A stretch of 64,000 nucleotides of DNA from Tolypeutes matacus (lineage: Eukaryota; Chordata; Mammalia; Cingulata; Chlamyphoridae), in NCBI GenBank assembly GCA_026826555.1, contig JAKSZT010054335.1, forward strand, positions 6,336,649-6,400,648, read 5' to 3'. The notes beneath the pieces were generated by a model. That model was given only the letters and a program-made list of their open reading frames with translations, was not told where the DNA came from and searched no databases. The position numbers were made by a program, and so were the translations under genes. Shown here in pieces: positions 23,470 to 36,265 of this stretch (position 1 is the stretch's first letter; every line of letters starts with the position of its first letter).

Positions 23470-23654
23470 AGGGGTAGGCAAACCTTTTCTGTAAAGGGCC
23501 ACATATTTTAGGTTTTGGGCCATATAGTCTTTGCTATAACTACTCAGCTCTGCTGTGGCAGCAGGAAAACAGCCACAGGCGGCATGGAAATGAATGAGCG
23601 TGACTGTATTCCAGAAAACTTTCTTTACACAAACAGGTGGTTTGCCTACCCCTG
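23470..23654 (+). mobile_element. MER20-like hAT element with intact terminal repeats
   Basis: The left end AGGGGTAGGCAAAC and the right end GTTTGCCTACCCCT are perfect 14-bp inverted repeats. The interior has TCTGTAAAGGGCCACATATT and a CAGCCACAGGC segment. An 8-bp target duplication is not clear. Confidence 0.85.
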
Positions 23655-23668
23655 ACCCAGCTGATGGT

Positions 23669-24230
23669 TCAGTCAGTCAACAGATATTTACGGGACACCT
23701 ACTGCATGCCAGGCATTATCCTAGGCGCAAGGAATATAGCAATAAAAAACTGACAGAAATATCTGCTGTCATGAAGCTTATGTTCTGGCAGAAATAATAA
23801 GCAATAAACCAAATAAACAAGAAGTTTCTATTAAATAACATTAAATGTGAGCTAATAATAAATGCTGAGGGAAAAGAATGAAAGGAAAGAAAGGGAAATG
23901 AAGTATCAGGGCTCAGGGTGGGAGTGGGGGCTGAACTTCCACATTGGGTAGCCAGGGAAGGCCTCCCTGAAAGGTGATTGTCAGGAAAGGCTTGAAGGAA
24001 GTGGGGGAGCAAGCCATGCAGACATCTTAGGGAGGATACTCTATGCAGAGAGCAGAGCGAGTGCCCAGCCCAGGTGGAGTCTTCCCAGCATGTCTCAGGA
24101 GCATCAGGGAAGCCCACGTGGCCGCAGGACAGTGACAGGGCAAGAGCAGTAGGAGAAATGTGGGAGTGGTTGGTGAGTTCAGGGAGCACAGGGTCACTTT
24201 TGTCCTGTGCTCTCAAAGCATTAGGGCACC
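23669..24230. repeat. Ancient mammalian interspersed repeat, family not assigned
   Basis: Ordered blocks CACCTACTGCATGCCAGGCA, GGGAAGGCCTCCCTGAAAGG and GGGGGAGCAAGCCATGCAGA belong to a widely dispersed old mammalian repeat. The 204-aa - strand ORF across it is spurious. Confidence 0.6.
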
Positions 24231-26290
24231 TGGGAGCCTGAGTGCAGTTCAGCGTTCTTGAGTTTGCCATTGGTAACGACTGGCTGTGTATCTGCCTCTT
24301 TATCGTGGCTAACTTATATGGAATAGACATGTGGTTTGGAAGTCAGACTCTTGAGAGTGGGTCCAGGAGCTTCGCTGGTGTTGCTGATGACAGTCCAGTT
24401 AGAAAACCACTGCCGCCGACTCAGCTCCTACAGAGGGCTCCGATCACTTGTGTGCTTTCACCTTGAGAGATTTCTGTGTGAATGGGTCTGGGAAGAGAAA
24501 ACTTTTTTTTACACAAGGTAGCACATTCCATCTTTGAAAAAATTCTAATTGTTAGAAAGTATTTCTTTATGTTGAACCAAAATTGCCTCCTCCATAATTT
24601 TTTCTCTATTTGATTCTGGTATTTTCTTCTCTGGAAATAGACACACTTGTTGTTTCAATTTATAAAAGGAATAAAATGCCTTGCAGCGTTGTGTGTGCAA
24701 GTAAAGTTTGTATTTATAGTTTATCACAATGGATGTTTTATAATATCTTACATTTAATATTCTAGAAATATTTTATTTATTTTTAGCTAGCTATGGATGA
24801 AAAACATTTATTTCTTCTGCCCTGTTTTAACTGCTCCCTTGTTAACATATCTGCCAAAAATGTTCAGTGTTCCTTTATTTTGACATTGATTGTACTTCAT
24901 CTATTTTTGAGGAGAATATATTCAATTATACTTATTAATTATAGGTGGTGTTTATTTTTTATTAGCGATTGTTGAATTACAGACCACCCCATACTCTGTC
25001 ATCTGTGATTTTAGCTTATGTGAATGTAGGTTAACTGGGGGCTCATCTCTAGTCTGGGCTGTTAAAACCTTTCATTAACAATTGCCTGAATCGGGACACA
25101 TTATGTGGGGAAGCTCCAAGAACCTCTCTTCCTCCTCCTTGGACCATTAGGCTAGCCCAGACATGTCCTTCTCACGGCAGTGGTAGAGGCCCAAGAGAGT
25201 GAGCAGGAAAGTGCATTTGTTAAGGCCTGTGTTTGCTTCACATCTGTTAACATCCCACTGGCCAAAGCAAGTGACATACCTGAGCTTAGGTTCAAGGAAC
25301 AGGAAATTTCCCTGCCTTTTGATGGGAAGAATTGCAAAAGCCACATGCAGAAGGCAGAGATGCAAGGACGAGAGTGGTAGGAGGAGTGTTAGCGCATCCT
25401 ACCAAGCAGGATCGGAGAGGGTGTTAGATTACACTGATTGCTTAAATAAAATCCCCAAATAAAAATGCTTGAGGCCAATAGGTGAGCAAATGAGAGCCCC
25501 CACTGGAAAGCCCCTTGCCCTGAATACAGGTACACAGGTGTCTATGACTGAAGGCGACCTGCCCTGATACTCTCTACCTTCTGAGAGAGGTTAGGAAAGA
25601 CAGGGCCTCGGTGGTTTCTGGGCAGGGCCAACAAAGACTTTGCAGAGCAAAGGGGACCCCCTTGATGACTCCCAGCAAAGAGATGGACACTAAAGCAAAT
25701 GAGTAGAAACATCAAAAGTGTTTGTCGGGTGAGGTTCTAAAGGTTATGTAGGTACCTCACAGAGAAGAAGCCCTAGTTTCCAAGTAGACAAGGCCATGCC
25801 CATGGCAGGACGTCTGTCCAGAGGCTTCACGACTTCAGACAAGTCTCTGTGAAGAGACTTGGGTGCGAGGACTGGCTTGGCACGGTGACCCAGGGCCCTC
25901 GTGAGTAGCAGTGACCTGCTGGTGTAAAATTGGGTTCTAGCGGTGCGCTTTTGATGCTGGATGAAGTCCTCCTGATCCTGCAGTGCTTTCATTGGCTGTG
26001 GTCGGTGCCACCAGATGACCAGCTCTCCTAGCCTTTTGGACACAGGCCCAGTGTGACTCCCTGACTGTCTTGGCTTAACTTCCTCGGTGGCTCCAGTGTT
26101 TTACCTCAGCCCTGGGAACCCCCATCTTTCTGAATGCCCTGTTCTCCCTAACAGTGGTCCCTGTACTCTCCTTGCCTGGAGTTACAACGTCCAGGGGAAA
26201 CTTTCCCTTTAAGGATTGAGGTTTTTTAAAATTACTCAAGATAGTTCTAGAAAGTATTTCATTGTTCTATATTTACCGAAATCCCAATTG
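24231..26290. other. No recognised feature
   Basis: Mostly unique-looking. A - strand ORF at 25744-26043 (99 aa) lies in a GC-richer patch and resembles nothing I know. It has no flanking gene signals that I could confirm. Confidence 0.4.
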
Positions 26291-26600
26291 TTTAATGTAT
26301 ACATTTTTATTGAAATATAATTCACATATCATAAAATTCAGCATTTTATAGTATACAGTTTAGTGGTTTTTAGTATGTTTGCAAGGTTGTATAACCATCA
26401 GTACTCCCTAATTCCAGAACATTTTCATCCCTCAAAAAGAAACCCCACTTCTCATTCTCCCTTTCCCCAGCCCCAAACAATCAAAATCTACCTTCTGTCT
26501 ATGTGTATTTACCTGTTCTGGACATTTCATATAAATGGGATCAGATAATATGTGGCCTTTTGTGTCTGGGTTCTTTTACTTAGCATTAATGGATACATTT
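26291..26600 (-). mobile_element. L1 3' end fragment (-)
   Basis: Antisense L1 3' UTR sequence: TATTGAAATATAATTCACAT, ACCCCACTTCTCATTCTCCC and GGCCTTTTGTGTCTGGGTT, in order. Confidence 0.65.
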
Positions 26601-26896
26601 GAATGTTAATAGAACAGATACAAATAATCTAATTTAAAATATTTGTACTCAAGGAATTTTTTATATGTTTAAATAATTTTTATCAGATATATGAACTTCT
26701 CTTATTTCTTACTACCTTGACATCTAAAACTTTACATTAACAAATTGCCCCTATTTCCTTCAAAGGATATTTAAACATGTTCTAAATGAAGGTTTAAATC
26801 AGAATTAAATTCTTATGAAAATGAATAAGTTTAATTCAGTAGCTTTGCTCTAACTTATAGAAACAGTTCTCATCTTAATGAATACAATTGAAATAT

Positions 26897-27160
26897 AGGC
26901 AAGCCATTTGCGTTGTGGCACAAAGCAAGCCTGAGCCCAGAGAGAGGCAAGCCCTGGGAAGAGAGGAACCCCAGAAGCCTGAACCCTGGCAAACATCGGC
27001 ACCTGTCTTGCTTCAACATGTGGCAATGGACTTTGGTGAGGGAAGAAACTTATGCTTTATGGCCCAGTAACTGTAAGCTTCTACCCCAAATAAATACCCT
27101 TTATAAAGACCAACTGACTTCTGGTATTTTGCATCACCACCCCTTTGGCTGACTAAAACA
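26897..27160 (+). mobile_element. ERVL-type LTR, 3' half
   Basis: From about GCCATTTGCG to GGCTGACTAAAACA it matches the second half of the full LTR copies, including CTACCCCAAATAAATACCC and CACCCCTTTGGCTGAC. The 5' half is missing. Confidence 0.75.
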
Positions 27161-27930
27161 CTTGGATAAAGGTAAACTTGAGTCAATCTTTGGACAATGA
27201 GAAAAAATAAGGATCCCAACTGAAATTTCAGGACATGTCTTCGTTCTTGGACAGGAACACACAGTTTTTAATGTTGCACATGAGGATGAGACAAAACTGG
27301 GTATTTGGAAAATCCTTCATTGAACTTTCTACATACATGACAGTATTAGCCCTTCATGGAATCAGGTGGTACCAGGCAAGCTCATCTTTCAATTTGCATT
27401 GCTACAAAGTATATCTTTTCATTTCAGGTCTTGCCACTTAGACTAACCAACAGTCTGTACTTAATGAATCAATGGAAAAGCCTTTTCCCATTTTATTGGT
27501 TTCCTGCTTGTAATAACACTTGTTTCATCTAAGTGCTATGCAGTTGAATGAATTGTTTGTTAGAGGCTTTTGAAACCCATCAGGAAAGATGCTGTGGTTA
27601 ACAAAAATAGTCCTTATCAGTAGGCTATAAAATGGATTCTTTATATATAAATGTCTCTTTCTATAAATTTCTATTTATAAATTCAAGTGTACAGTTAAAC
27701 ATAGATTCTAACAGAAACCTTAAAGAATACTGACCTGAGAGGGTAGGAATTGGGAAAATGGTTTCAGAGTGTAGGAGTGTTAAGGGACCTCTGGCTGGAA
27801 TCATCTGTGTCTGCGCTGCCTGGGGACCAGCCTGCCTTCGAGCTGTGGCCAGTCTCCTGCCTTACTAAGTCGTTTATAGGCCCCTCTCTCCACGGGAGCA
27901 TACTGTTTGGGTTTTCCTTCCATAAAATGT
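27161..27930. other. No recognised feature
   Basis: Unique-looking sequence; no gene or repeat recognised. Confidence 0.45.
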
Positions 27931-28860
27931 AAAATGTAGAGCTCTGACCCAATAAGCAACAATCCCCATCTCCACACCTCCTGACCCCTGGTAACCTACA
28001 TACAATTGAAAATTTCCTATTTTAACCTCTTTCAAGTATAAAATTCAGTGGTGTTAATTACATTCAAAATATTATTGCTCTGTCACCTCTAATAGAAACT
28101 CTGTCCTCATTGAGCATCAACTCCCCATTCCCTACTCCACCCCAGTCCCTACTAACCTGTATTCTAGTTTCTGACTCCATGAATTTTCTTTGTCCAATTA
28201 TTTCATATTAGTGAGATCATACAAGAATTGTTTTTTTGTGTCAGCTTCATTTCACGCAACATGATGTCTTCAAGGTTGAAGATATGGATATGTTGTAGCC
28301 CGTATCAGAATTTTGTTCCTATTTATGGTTGAATAATACTGTGTTGTATGTATAATACCACATTTTTAAAACCCATTCATCAGTGATGGATATTTGTGTT
28401 TTTTCTACTTTTGGAATATTGTGAGTAGTACAGATATGAACATCTGTGGACAAGTGTTTATGTGAACATATGCTTGCTTTCTCTTGTGTATACACCTAGG
28501 AATGGAATTGCTGGGTTATATGGCAACTCTGTATTTACTATTGTGAAGAACTGCTGCACCACTTTCCAAAGTGACTACACCATTTTACATTCCCACGAAC
28601 AAGGAATGAGGGTTCCAATTTCACCACACCCTTGCCAGCACTTATCTGTCCCTTTGATTATAGCCATCCTCGAGGTGGTGTCTCATTGTGGTTTTGGTTT
28701 GCTTTTCCCTAATGGCTAATGATGTTGAGCGTCTTTTCATGGACTTATTGGCCATTTGCATATCTTTGGAGAAGTGTCTATGCACATCTTTTGACCATTT
28801 TTAATTAGATTATTTGTCTTTTTATTATTGAATTTTAAGGATTCTTTGCTTGAATTCTGT
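27931..28860 (-). mobile_element. L1 3' end fragment (-)
   Basis: Reads antisense from the L1 3' UTR (about 27950-28300) into the ORF2 C-terminus (GTATACACCTAGGAATGG, GATGTTGAGCGTCTTTTCAT). Truncated at about 28850. Confidence 0.7.
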
Positions 28861-29219
28861 TAATTTAAAATGTTTTAATTTTAATTGAGTTTCTGTCTAC
28901 TTGGTTATTGAGTTATTATCTACTTCGGAGCTGACCTTGAGGACAAGAGATATTGGAGTGGGAGGTAAGAGGATTCTGTGGTCCATATTTAACACGGCAA
29001 CAGTGCTTATTTTAGGGGGCAAATCGTATATTACTCCCTGTGCTGGCTTTCTCCCACTTTGGGGACCAAGAGTAGAACCCCTCACAGCATACAGCCCCAT
29101 GACGAGCTCCATGTCAAACCACTTTTCCCTGTGCTGCCTGGATTGGAGCCACCTTCACCTTATTTATCTTCTCGTGTACCAGGCCTTTCCATCCCACGCT
29201 TTCCCCTTCCTTCCCACCT
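28861..29219. other. No recognised feature
   Basis: Nothing specific identified between the L1 and L2 fragments. Confidence 0.4.
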
Positions 29220-29415
29220 CATCATTTCTTTCAGTGCTTGCCGCAAATTTATTTATAATAGAAATGATAAAATTAGTTGTTCAATGCCCGCGTCACCTGC
29301 TAGAATGAAAGCTCCAGGAAAACAGTAGCCTGCCTGTCTCATTCTCAGGTAAATCCCTGCACAATTCTTCAGGAGCAGTAAGCGCTCAGCACGTATCCTC
29401 TGACTGAATGAATGG
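29220..29415 (+). mobile_element. L2 3' end fragment
   Basis: CACCTGCTAGAATGAAAGCT, GCCTGTCTCATTCTCAGG and the final GACTGAATGAATGG follow the layout of the L2 3' end. Confidence 0.5.
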
Positions 29416-30489
29416 TAGTGGACACCCATTCTGGTGTGCGCTGTCCTTCTCTAGAATAAAGCTCTGTGTCTCTGCAGCCCCAGAACGCCCTATCTCACGC
29501 ATGCCATCCGACTTGTGACCTCACCGGTAGTCATGTACGTCGCTCCTTTCTTCCCACCACAAATATTTATTGAGAAGCTGAAATACATGAGACGTTACGC
29601 GCTGGACTCTTTGAAGGCCACCAAAATGAATCAAGTGTGAGCGCTACCATTTTGTTAGTATTTGTTGAATTTTCATTCGTTTTCAGCTCTTTCCTCAATG
29701 ACAATGGCAAACTTTGGGGACCTAGCCAGCTAAGCTCCTGGGGTGGATCCTGTGGCTCTGGAGCCCAGGAAAATTACTGGCAGAGACCGAGATGATAATA
29801 TTGGATTTAGTAGCCCAACTTCTGGGAACGATAAACTTTCAGGCAGTATTCTCAGTTTTGCTTCTTTAATTTTGTCCAAACTTAATTTTGAAATATTGAG
29901 AACAACGTTTTCAATAAATAGAACTGTCATTTTCTTCCTTCTTTAATATTTCATTTAGATAGAATGGCCTGTAGGTCTTCCCAAGTCTCCTCACAAGGGC
30001 TCAGTTACATTTCTTATTGTCTGAAATACTCTGCAGTATCAAAACCATGTTATCAGGTATCACAAAAGTTTTTTCAATGTAAAAGAAAAGAAGAAGGCAT
30101 TTAACAAGCTCTTTACTAGATCAGATTAAAAAAAAAAAAAAAAAAAACCCACATGTTAGTGATAGGAAGGAAGAACATAGAACAGAAAGTGCAGCCGTAG
30201 AATAGTGTCACGGAGGAGCATACCTTGAGCTGCGCCTTCTGGTTATCACCAAAGAGCTGCTGAAATGCCTTTTAAGTTAGCTTCCAAAGAAGATATAAAT
30301 ACATCTAAGGATAATGGTACCTATTTCATACATTTATTTTGAGGATTAAATGATAATATGTGTCAATATTTCATGTATAATTATAAAATTAGCATAAGTA
30401 GTTACAAATAACTAAAAATATGTGTTAGAGTAGTCCTCACATGGGACCATGTAAGGAGATCGTTAGAGAGAGACAAGTTGTGTTTGTTT
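29416..30489. other. Mostly unrecognised sequence
   Basis: Includes a short old-repeat-like piece near 29560 (AAATATTTATTGAGAAGC), a poly(A) of about 20 at 30129, and otherwise nothing I can name. Confidence 0.4.
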
Positions 30490-30830
30490 GCCAGATCCAC
30501 TATGACAGATACCACACAATGGGTTGGCTTAAGCAGTGAGATTTTACTGGCTCATGGTTTTGGAGGACAACTGTCTGCAAGGCCCTGCCTTCTCTTGGAG
30601 TCTATAGCATGCTAGTGGTGGTTTGCCACAATCCTCAGGACTCCTTGATTTGCATCTTCGCCTCTGTCACATGGAGAGGGCGTGGGTCTCCTCCTGTGGC
30701 TTTCTCTGACTGACTGCGCCCGAATTTCCTGTTTTTAGAAGGTCTCCAGTAATATGGATAAGACTCATCTTGATGGGTTAAGAACATGTCTTCCATGGGG
30801 AACATGATTTTTAGTCCCCAAGACAAGTGA
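30490..30830 (-). mobile_element. MLT1-type LTR fragment (-)
   Basis: The reverse complement of an MaLR LTR 3' half: CACACAATGGGTTGGCTTAA, TTTTACTGGCTCATGG, GAGGGCGTGGGTCTCC. No clear ends. Confidence 0.6.
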
Positions 30831-30961
30831 AGCCCAAGATAAGTGATTAGATTCTAAGACAAAACCCAGTCATTTTAAAGGAGTTAAGCTTTATCATCCC
30901 AAATAGGTTATCATAATAGTACTGAAAGAACCCCAAATACCATCTAAGAGCCATTGTTTTT

Positions 30962-31351
30962 TTTTTCTAAAGATTTATTCCACCTCACCCCACCCCACCC
31001 CCCACCCCTGTTGTTTTGCACTTGCTGTCTGCTCTCTGTGTGTTCTTCTCTGTCTGCTTGTCTTCTCTTTAGACGGCACCAGGAACTGATCCTGGGACCT
31101 TCTAGAATGGGAGAGAGGCACTCAATCTCTTGCACCACCTCAGCTCCCTGGTCTGCTGTGTCTCTTATTGTTTCTCCTCTGTGTGTCTTTTTGTTGTGTC
31201 ATCTTGCTATGCCGGCTTTCTGCATGGACCAGCTCTCCATGTGGGCCAATTCTCTGCTCAGGCCCGCTCACCACATGGGCCAGCTTGCCTTTCACAAGGG
31301 ACCTCCTATATGGTAGATGGGAGCCTGATCACTTGAGCCGCATCTGTTTCC
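30962..31351 (-). mobile_element. Long DAS-type SINE with perfect target duplication
   Basis: The - strand runs from a tRNA-like head (near 31350) through a GC-rich middle with CCATGTGG-type short repeats and a second tRNA-like unit to a G-rich tail and poly(A). The 13-bp duplication AGCCATTGTTTTT flanks it at 30949-30961 and 31352-31364, so the limits are exact. Confidence 0.9.
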
Positions 31352-31441
31352 AGCCATTGTTTTTAAGAAATTAGTAAGAGATAGGGATGCCTAAGAATTT
31401 GAGATGGAAAATATTCCATTTTCAAAATAGAGGAAGGGAGG

Positions 31442-32087
31442 TGTGGCAGTTTGATATTATTGATGAATTCTAAAAAGAAATACTGATTGTGTGTGTAGAC
31501 TGGTCTGTTCCTCTAGGCATATGAGATTGTATTAGACTCGGAGGTTTTGTATTTATGTTACTAAATCAAGATTGGGGCTTTTATTTGACCACGGCATTAG
31601 GGCGACAGGGTTTGAGCCCTCGTCTACAGCTGGCCTACAGCTGTGGGCTATATAAGTGGATGCTCAATCAAAGACAGGGTTGTAAATACACAGAAGGAGC
31701 TCACAGAGGGTTTCGTTTTGGTGCTGGAGCTGTGGGAGAGAGCCGAGCCATTCGCCTGATAGTTTACAGCTGGCCTTCTGGAGCGAGCAGAATAGTTGAA
31801 CCCAGTAAGAGAGATGACCCTTATGCCAGCCTGCAGCTGAGATCGGAAGAAGCTGGGCCCATGGAGCGTTAAGAGGGAGAAGGAAAGCTGAACCCTCGCA
31901 GACAGTGCCCGCCATCTTGTGTCAACAGTGGCCACAGACTCTGGGTGAGAAAGCACCTCTTATCGTACCTTAAGTTGGATTCTTTAGGGCCTTGTAACTG
32001 TAAGCTTCTACCCAAAATAAATACCCTTTATAAAAGCCAACAGATTTCTGGTACTTTTCATCATCACCCTTTTGGCAAACTAATATA
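31442..32087 (+). mobile_element. Solo ERVL-type LTR with perfect 5-bp duplication
   Basis: 646 bp from TGTGGCAGTTTGATATT to CAAACTAATATA. It is flanked by GGAGG at 31437-31441 and 32088-32092, an exact 5-bp target duplication as expected for ERVL. It has an AATAAATACCC signal and TTTATAAAAGCC near the end. The ORFs inside are fortuitous. Confidence 0.92.
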
Positions 32088-34169
32088 GGAGGAATTTCGG
32101 GACTACAGATAAGTAAAGCTATCTAGGCAAAATGAGTATGCTGTTAATTTTTGATAATCTGGAAAAGGAGCTAGGAAGCCCTAAGACCATTTCTAAGAGG
32201 CACTGATGGAGATGAGATCTGGGTGATGGAAATCATGAACTCTGAGATCATAAAATCAGAAATATTATGAATATTTTGGCCACAAAGACGAAATTTGAAA
32301 ATGCTTTTTAGTATATATGTACTTTCCAAGATAGTAACTAATATTTTGAAGCAACTCCTTAAAACATAGGGTCAAAAGATCCTGAGAAGTATCCTATCAA
32401 ACATGGGCAGGTAAAAGAAATAAAAGAAAAAGAAAGCTCCCATTTTACCAATTTAAAATGAATAAAACATTACCAATTTTAAAATTATATCAATATGTGC
32501 TCTGTGTTTTATAATTAGGGTTTTCATTAAATTACGTTGATCCTTTTGACGCTTTTTCCCCCACATGTTCGTACATGTTTCAAATTCAAATTCTCTACCA
32601 CACTGTGTTTCAGGAAGGGACAACTATATGGTGTCCCGAACGTGGGGTTTCTTGAATTTAATTCTGGGTGAAACACTTTAAAAGAGACATTTCAGATAAA
32701 ACTAGAAGGTGCTAAGGCATCCTTGATGGTGAAGCAAATGGAAACCATTTCTCCTGAGGAGTGGTGGAAGATGCTGGGGACGTTTGGCTCATAGGACAGA
32801 TGTCTGACCAGAGCTCCGAGGATGTCTTCACAAATGTGTCTGCTTGTGCTGTGGAGCAGGGAGCAGGGAGGAGGTTGATGGGGAGAAGGCAACACCTGGA
32901 GGCCTAGGGAAGGTTCCAGGGCAGCTACTTCCTCTTCAGCCCACTAGGGACCTTCCTAGCCATTGGAAGACAACTGTGGAGAGGTCATCTTCTGGATTAG
33001 TGAGTGCTTGGCACCAAGAGGGTCCCCAGCACTCTCACGAGGAGATTCCAGAGAAGGCAGGAGTTTGGCTTGTGCTTCTAGAACCCCTTACAGCGTGAGG
33101 AGCCTGTGATCCTTGTTCCTGAAATGTTTGCAAGCATTCCTACAGTCTCCAAGATGAAGAGCAAGGGGAGAAGTTAACGTAATGAAAGAAAGCTGTCAAA
33201 ATGTAGATTGTTTTCTCTGTAGTGCTTCCACAATGTGCTGAAATTTACATTCACTTTTATTTCCATATGTCTAGCTGCTGACTCTCAGGAACTAAAGATG
33301 GAAATGTGGAGTCAAGCAGGTTGTATGGACAAAGAGAGACGGCGAACATCTGGCTCTTTTTCCTTTAAATGATGTAATCAGTGCTGCACAGTGTCTCTGA
33401 CGCCTTCTCTTTTATATCCTTAGTTTTAGAGGAGAAAAATCTAATGTTGGCCAGCAATTATTACAACACTTTGCTGCCATATTCAGCAAACAGGGCACTT
33501 AGAGCGAGGATAGTTATTAACGGTATTACAACAGTAAAACTTTATAGAGGAGTTTAATAACTCATTTACAGATCATGAAACAAAGCTAATAGTCCACCTT
33601 CATGGGTGAAGTATTCTATTTGTCTTGTGGTCCACTGCTTTGACTTTTAGTCAAATGTCAAGAGATCACTTAGATTTAAAATGTCTTTATGTGCATCTTT
33701 TTGTTAAAGCCTCTTGAATTTTCCACACTTGAAAAATGATCCCCAAAGGGCAATGATGTGGCATTAACATTTTTAATAAAAAGATATCAGCTCTTTCCAC
33801 TCAGAGATCTGTAAATGAGTGGTTGGCAGACAATGAAACACTCTTCTGTCTATATAAGCATCAAACTTTGGATTTAATCCATCCAGTCTTTTTCTCTAGG
33901 TGCCTCTCAGTTATTAGCTATAAATAGCTGAATAAATTGTAGACCATTTATCTCCCATTGTGTTACAATTTCCGCCCTAATTGAGTCCTTCTAGACATCA
34001 GCGTCTGTCCTCCTCCTCTTCCTAACTGCTCTCTCACTCTGCACCCTGCCCCAAGAGCCCCCTTCCTGTTGAGACAGTTATGCTAAATTGGGGTTCTCTT
34101 TCCTTCAGCTTCATTCGACAAGCCTTTCTTGAATCATAGAGTGTTTACAGTTTGAGGATCATTTATTCA
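32088..34169. other. Unique sequence, possibly with conserved non-coding parts
   Basis: No repeat is recognised across about 2 kb. The stretch 33400-33960 has balanced composition, TATA- and TAAT-rich words and no ORF. That is compatible with a conserved non-coding element but not evidence for one. The ORF at 32844-33098 is not recognised. Confidence 0.35.
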
Positions 34170-34290
34170 AGCCCCTCATTGTACAGATGATGGAAGGGAG
34201 GCCAAGAAAGTGTGAAAACTTGGCCAGGTCTGCAGCTGGAAGGTGGCAGAGCTGGCCCCAGGGTACACGTGTTCCAACGCCAGCCCTCTT
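34170..34290 (-). mobile_element. MIR SINE fragment (-)
   Basis: TTGTACAGATGATGGAAGGG, then GGCCAGGTCTGCAGC and GGTGGCAGAGCTGG, the reverse complement of the MIR 3' half. Confidence 0.6.
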
Positions 34291-34850
34291 CCCTGTGCGC
34301 GCCTTCACTGAGGGCCGATGCGTGGCTGCCCTAGCCAAGGCGCTGCCAGCTCTTCTTTCCTGCCTGCTGTCTTTGTTGTTGATGAAACGGACTGGCTCTT
34401 GGCCTACTCTCTTTGAGGACAGTCCTGATAACCACAGGCCACTCCCATTATAGACATGGGTCAGCATCTTCTCCCTTGGTGGCTTTGGTGGCCAGTGGCC
34501 TGTTTTTTTTTTTCTTTTGGAGACATCTGGCTAGTGTTTAGAAGGGCCATCTCCTCCCAGAGGATAAGCCATGCCAGTCTGCCCCTGAGGGATCCTACCA
34601 GGACCCTGGGCCTTTACCACCTGTGCTCCCCAGCTGGAGATGCATCCACTGCGGTGCTCTACCGTGCAGCTGGGATGGAAAACCAGAGGCTTGTTTTAAG
34701 GGTAAGGTTCAAATAACCTAAAACGAAGAACTGTATAATTGTTTGGGGGCTGTTCTGTTTTATGAGATTGAAGCAGTAGGAGGTTGGTGGCGTGACCATG
34801 TGATGCTTTGTTGTCTTACTCATATCTTAACAGATGGGTTTTCAAATTTA
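34291..34850. other. No recognised feature
   Basis: GC-richer than average; no gene recognised. Confidence 0.4.
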
Positions 34851-35190
34851 AATTTGTATATAATATAAACAAAATTGCCCGTTTTAAGTGTACAGTTCAG
34901 TGGCATTAATTGTGTTCATGGTGTTGTGCCTGATTACCACAACTTTTTCATCACCCCAGACAAAAACTGTGCCCTATAAGCAGTAACTCCCCGTTCCTGC
35001 TGTCCCCCAGCCTCTGGTATCCTCTAATCTACTTTCTGTCTCTCTGAATTTGCTTATTCTCGATATTCCATAGAAATAGAATCATACAATGTTTGTTCTC
35101 TTTTGTGCCTGGCTTATATCACTCAGTATAATGTTTTCAAGTTTCATCTATCAGCTTCACCGGATATTTGTTATTGGGTGAAGGGATACA
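34851..35190 (-). mobile_element. L1 3' UTR fragment (-)
   Basis: Antisense L1 3' UTR: AAGTGTACAGTTCAGTGGCA, CCCGTTCCTGCTGTCCCCC, TTTTGTGCCTGGCTTATATC. Confidence 0.65.
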
Positions 35191-35275
35191 CATTTGGGTT
35201 TTTCTGGCACAACACCTGGTATGTTACTTGTGCTTAATAAATATTTATTGAATGAATGAACAAATGAACTTGAAA
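35191..35275 (+). mobile_element. L2-like 3' terminus
   Basis: A short piece, GCTTAATAAATATTTATTGA followed by ATGAATGAACAAATG, typical of an L2 3' end. Confidence 0.5.
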
Positions 35276-35819
35276 AATGATTTACGTTAAAGACAATTAC
35301 ATATTGTATGTGCTTGTTGAGAGCAAATACGTCCAATTATAGCGATGATGATATGACAGTGATGTGGGACTGAAAATGGCATTTGCTTTGCAAGGACCAA
35401 ATCATCTAGCATTGGGCAGTATTGATTGGCTCTTGCCTCTGAATCAGGCTCTTGGCCCCTTGAGGAAACCCAGCCATCCAAATGTAGAGGCGCTCAAGCG
35501 AGCAGAGGGGCGTCGGAGTAGCCGCTTGGCAGCGGAAGGCGGCTTTGGCCTTGTGGATTATCGTACATTGAAGGTGAGGGGTCTGAGGCACACTGCTCAG
35601 GGATGCTATGGAGACACATATTGTTGGATGGACAAAAGGTACCTATATATTCACTGGGTAACAGAACACCCACAAACTCCCCGAACTTAAACTTTCCAGT
35701 CAAATGTTTCTAATTCTTTTCTCGTTGAAAATGGCCTGATTTTAAGGCCATTCACAGTCAGTTCAAAACACAGCCCCCTCTTGGGATGGTTTCTCTTTTC
35801 CCACCTATTTGAATTAACA
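35276..35819. other. No recognised feature
   Basis: Contains a 108-codon + strand ORF (35364-35690) with a possible donor at 35573. No family resemblance and no firm acceptor were seen. Confidence 0.35.
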
Positions 35820-36225
35820 GGGTGTAAAGAACATTTCTACTCTGCTAGAAAGTTCCTTCAAGTCTCTTTCCAGTCCGTGCTGGAACCCAGAGCTAATCAA
35901 TACTCTGCTTTCTATCCCCATTGATTGGTTTTGCCTGATATTGAACTCCATATAAATGGAATCATAAAGTATGTCTACTTTTGTGTCTGGAGTACTTTCA
36001 TAGTGTAATTTTTGTGAGATTTATTCACATTGTTCTCTTTGTCATTTGCTTTTGTGTGTTTTTTAAATTTCTATGTAGTATCCCATTGTATGAAAATGCT
36101 ATAATTTATTTTTTCTCTGTTGATGGATATTTGACTTTGTTTTCAGTGTATGTCTATTATGAAGAAGCTTGCTATTAACGTTCTTAAGCATGTCTTTTTG
36201 TGGATATATGCTGGTTCCCTTTGGA

Positions 36226-36265
36226 CACAGACACACACACACACATATATACACAAACACACACT
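36226..36265. repeat. (CA)n/(TA)n microsatellite
   Basis: CACACACAC runs with a short TATATA interruption. Confidence 0.85.

Noticed and set aside
23716..24330. 204-codon ORF on the - strand
   Set aside because: It covers an ancient interspersed repeat. There is no family resemblance, splice signal or promoter.
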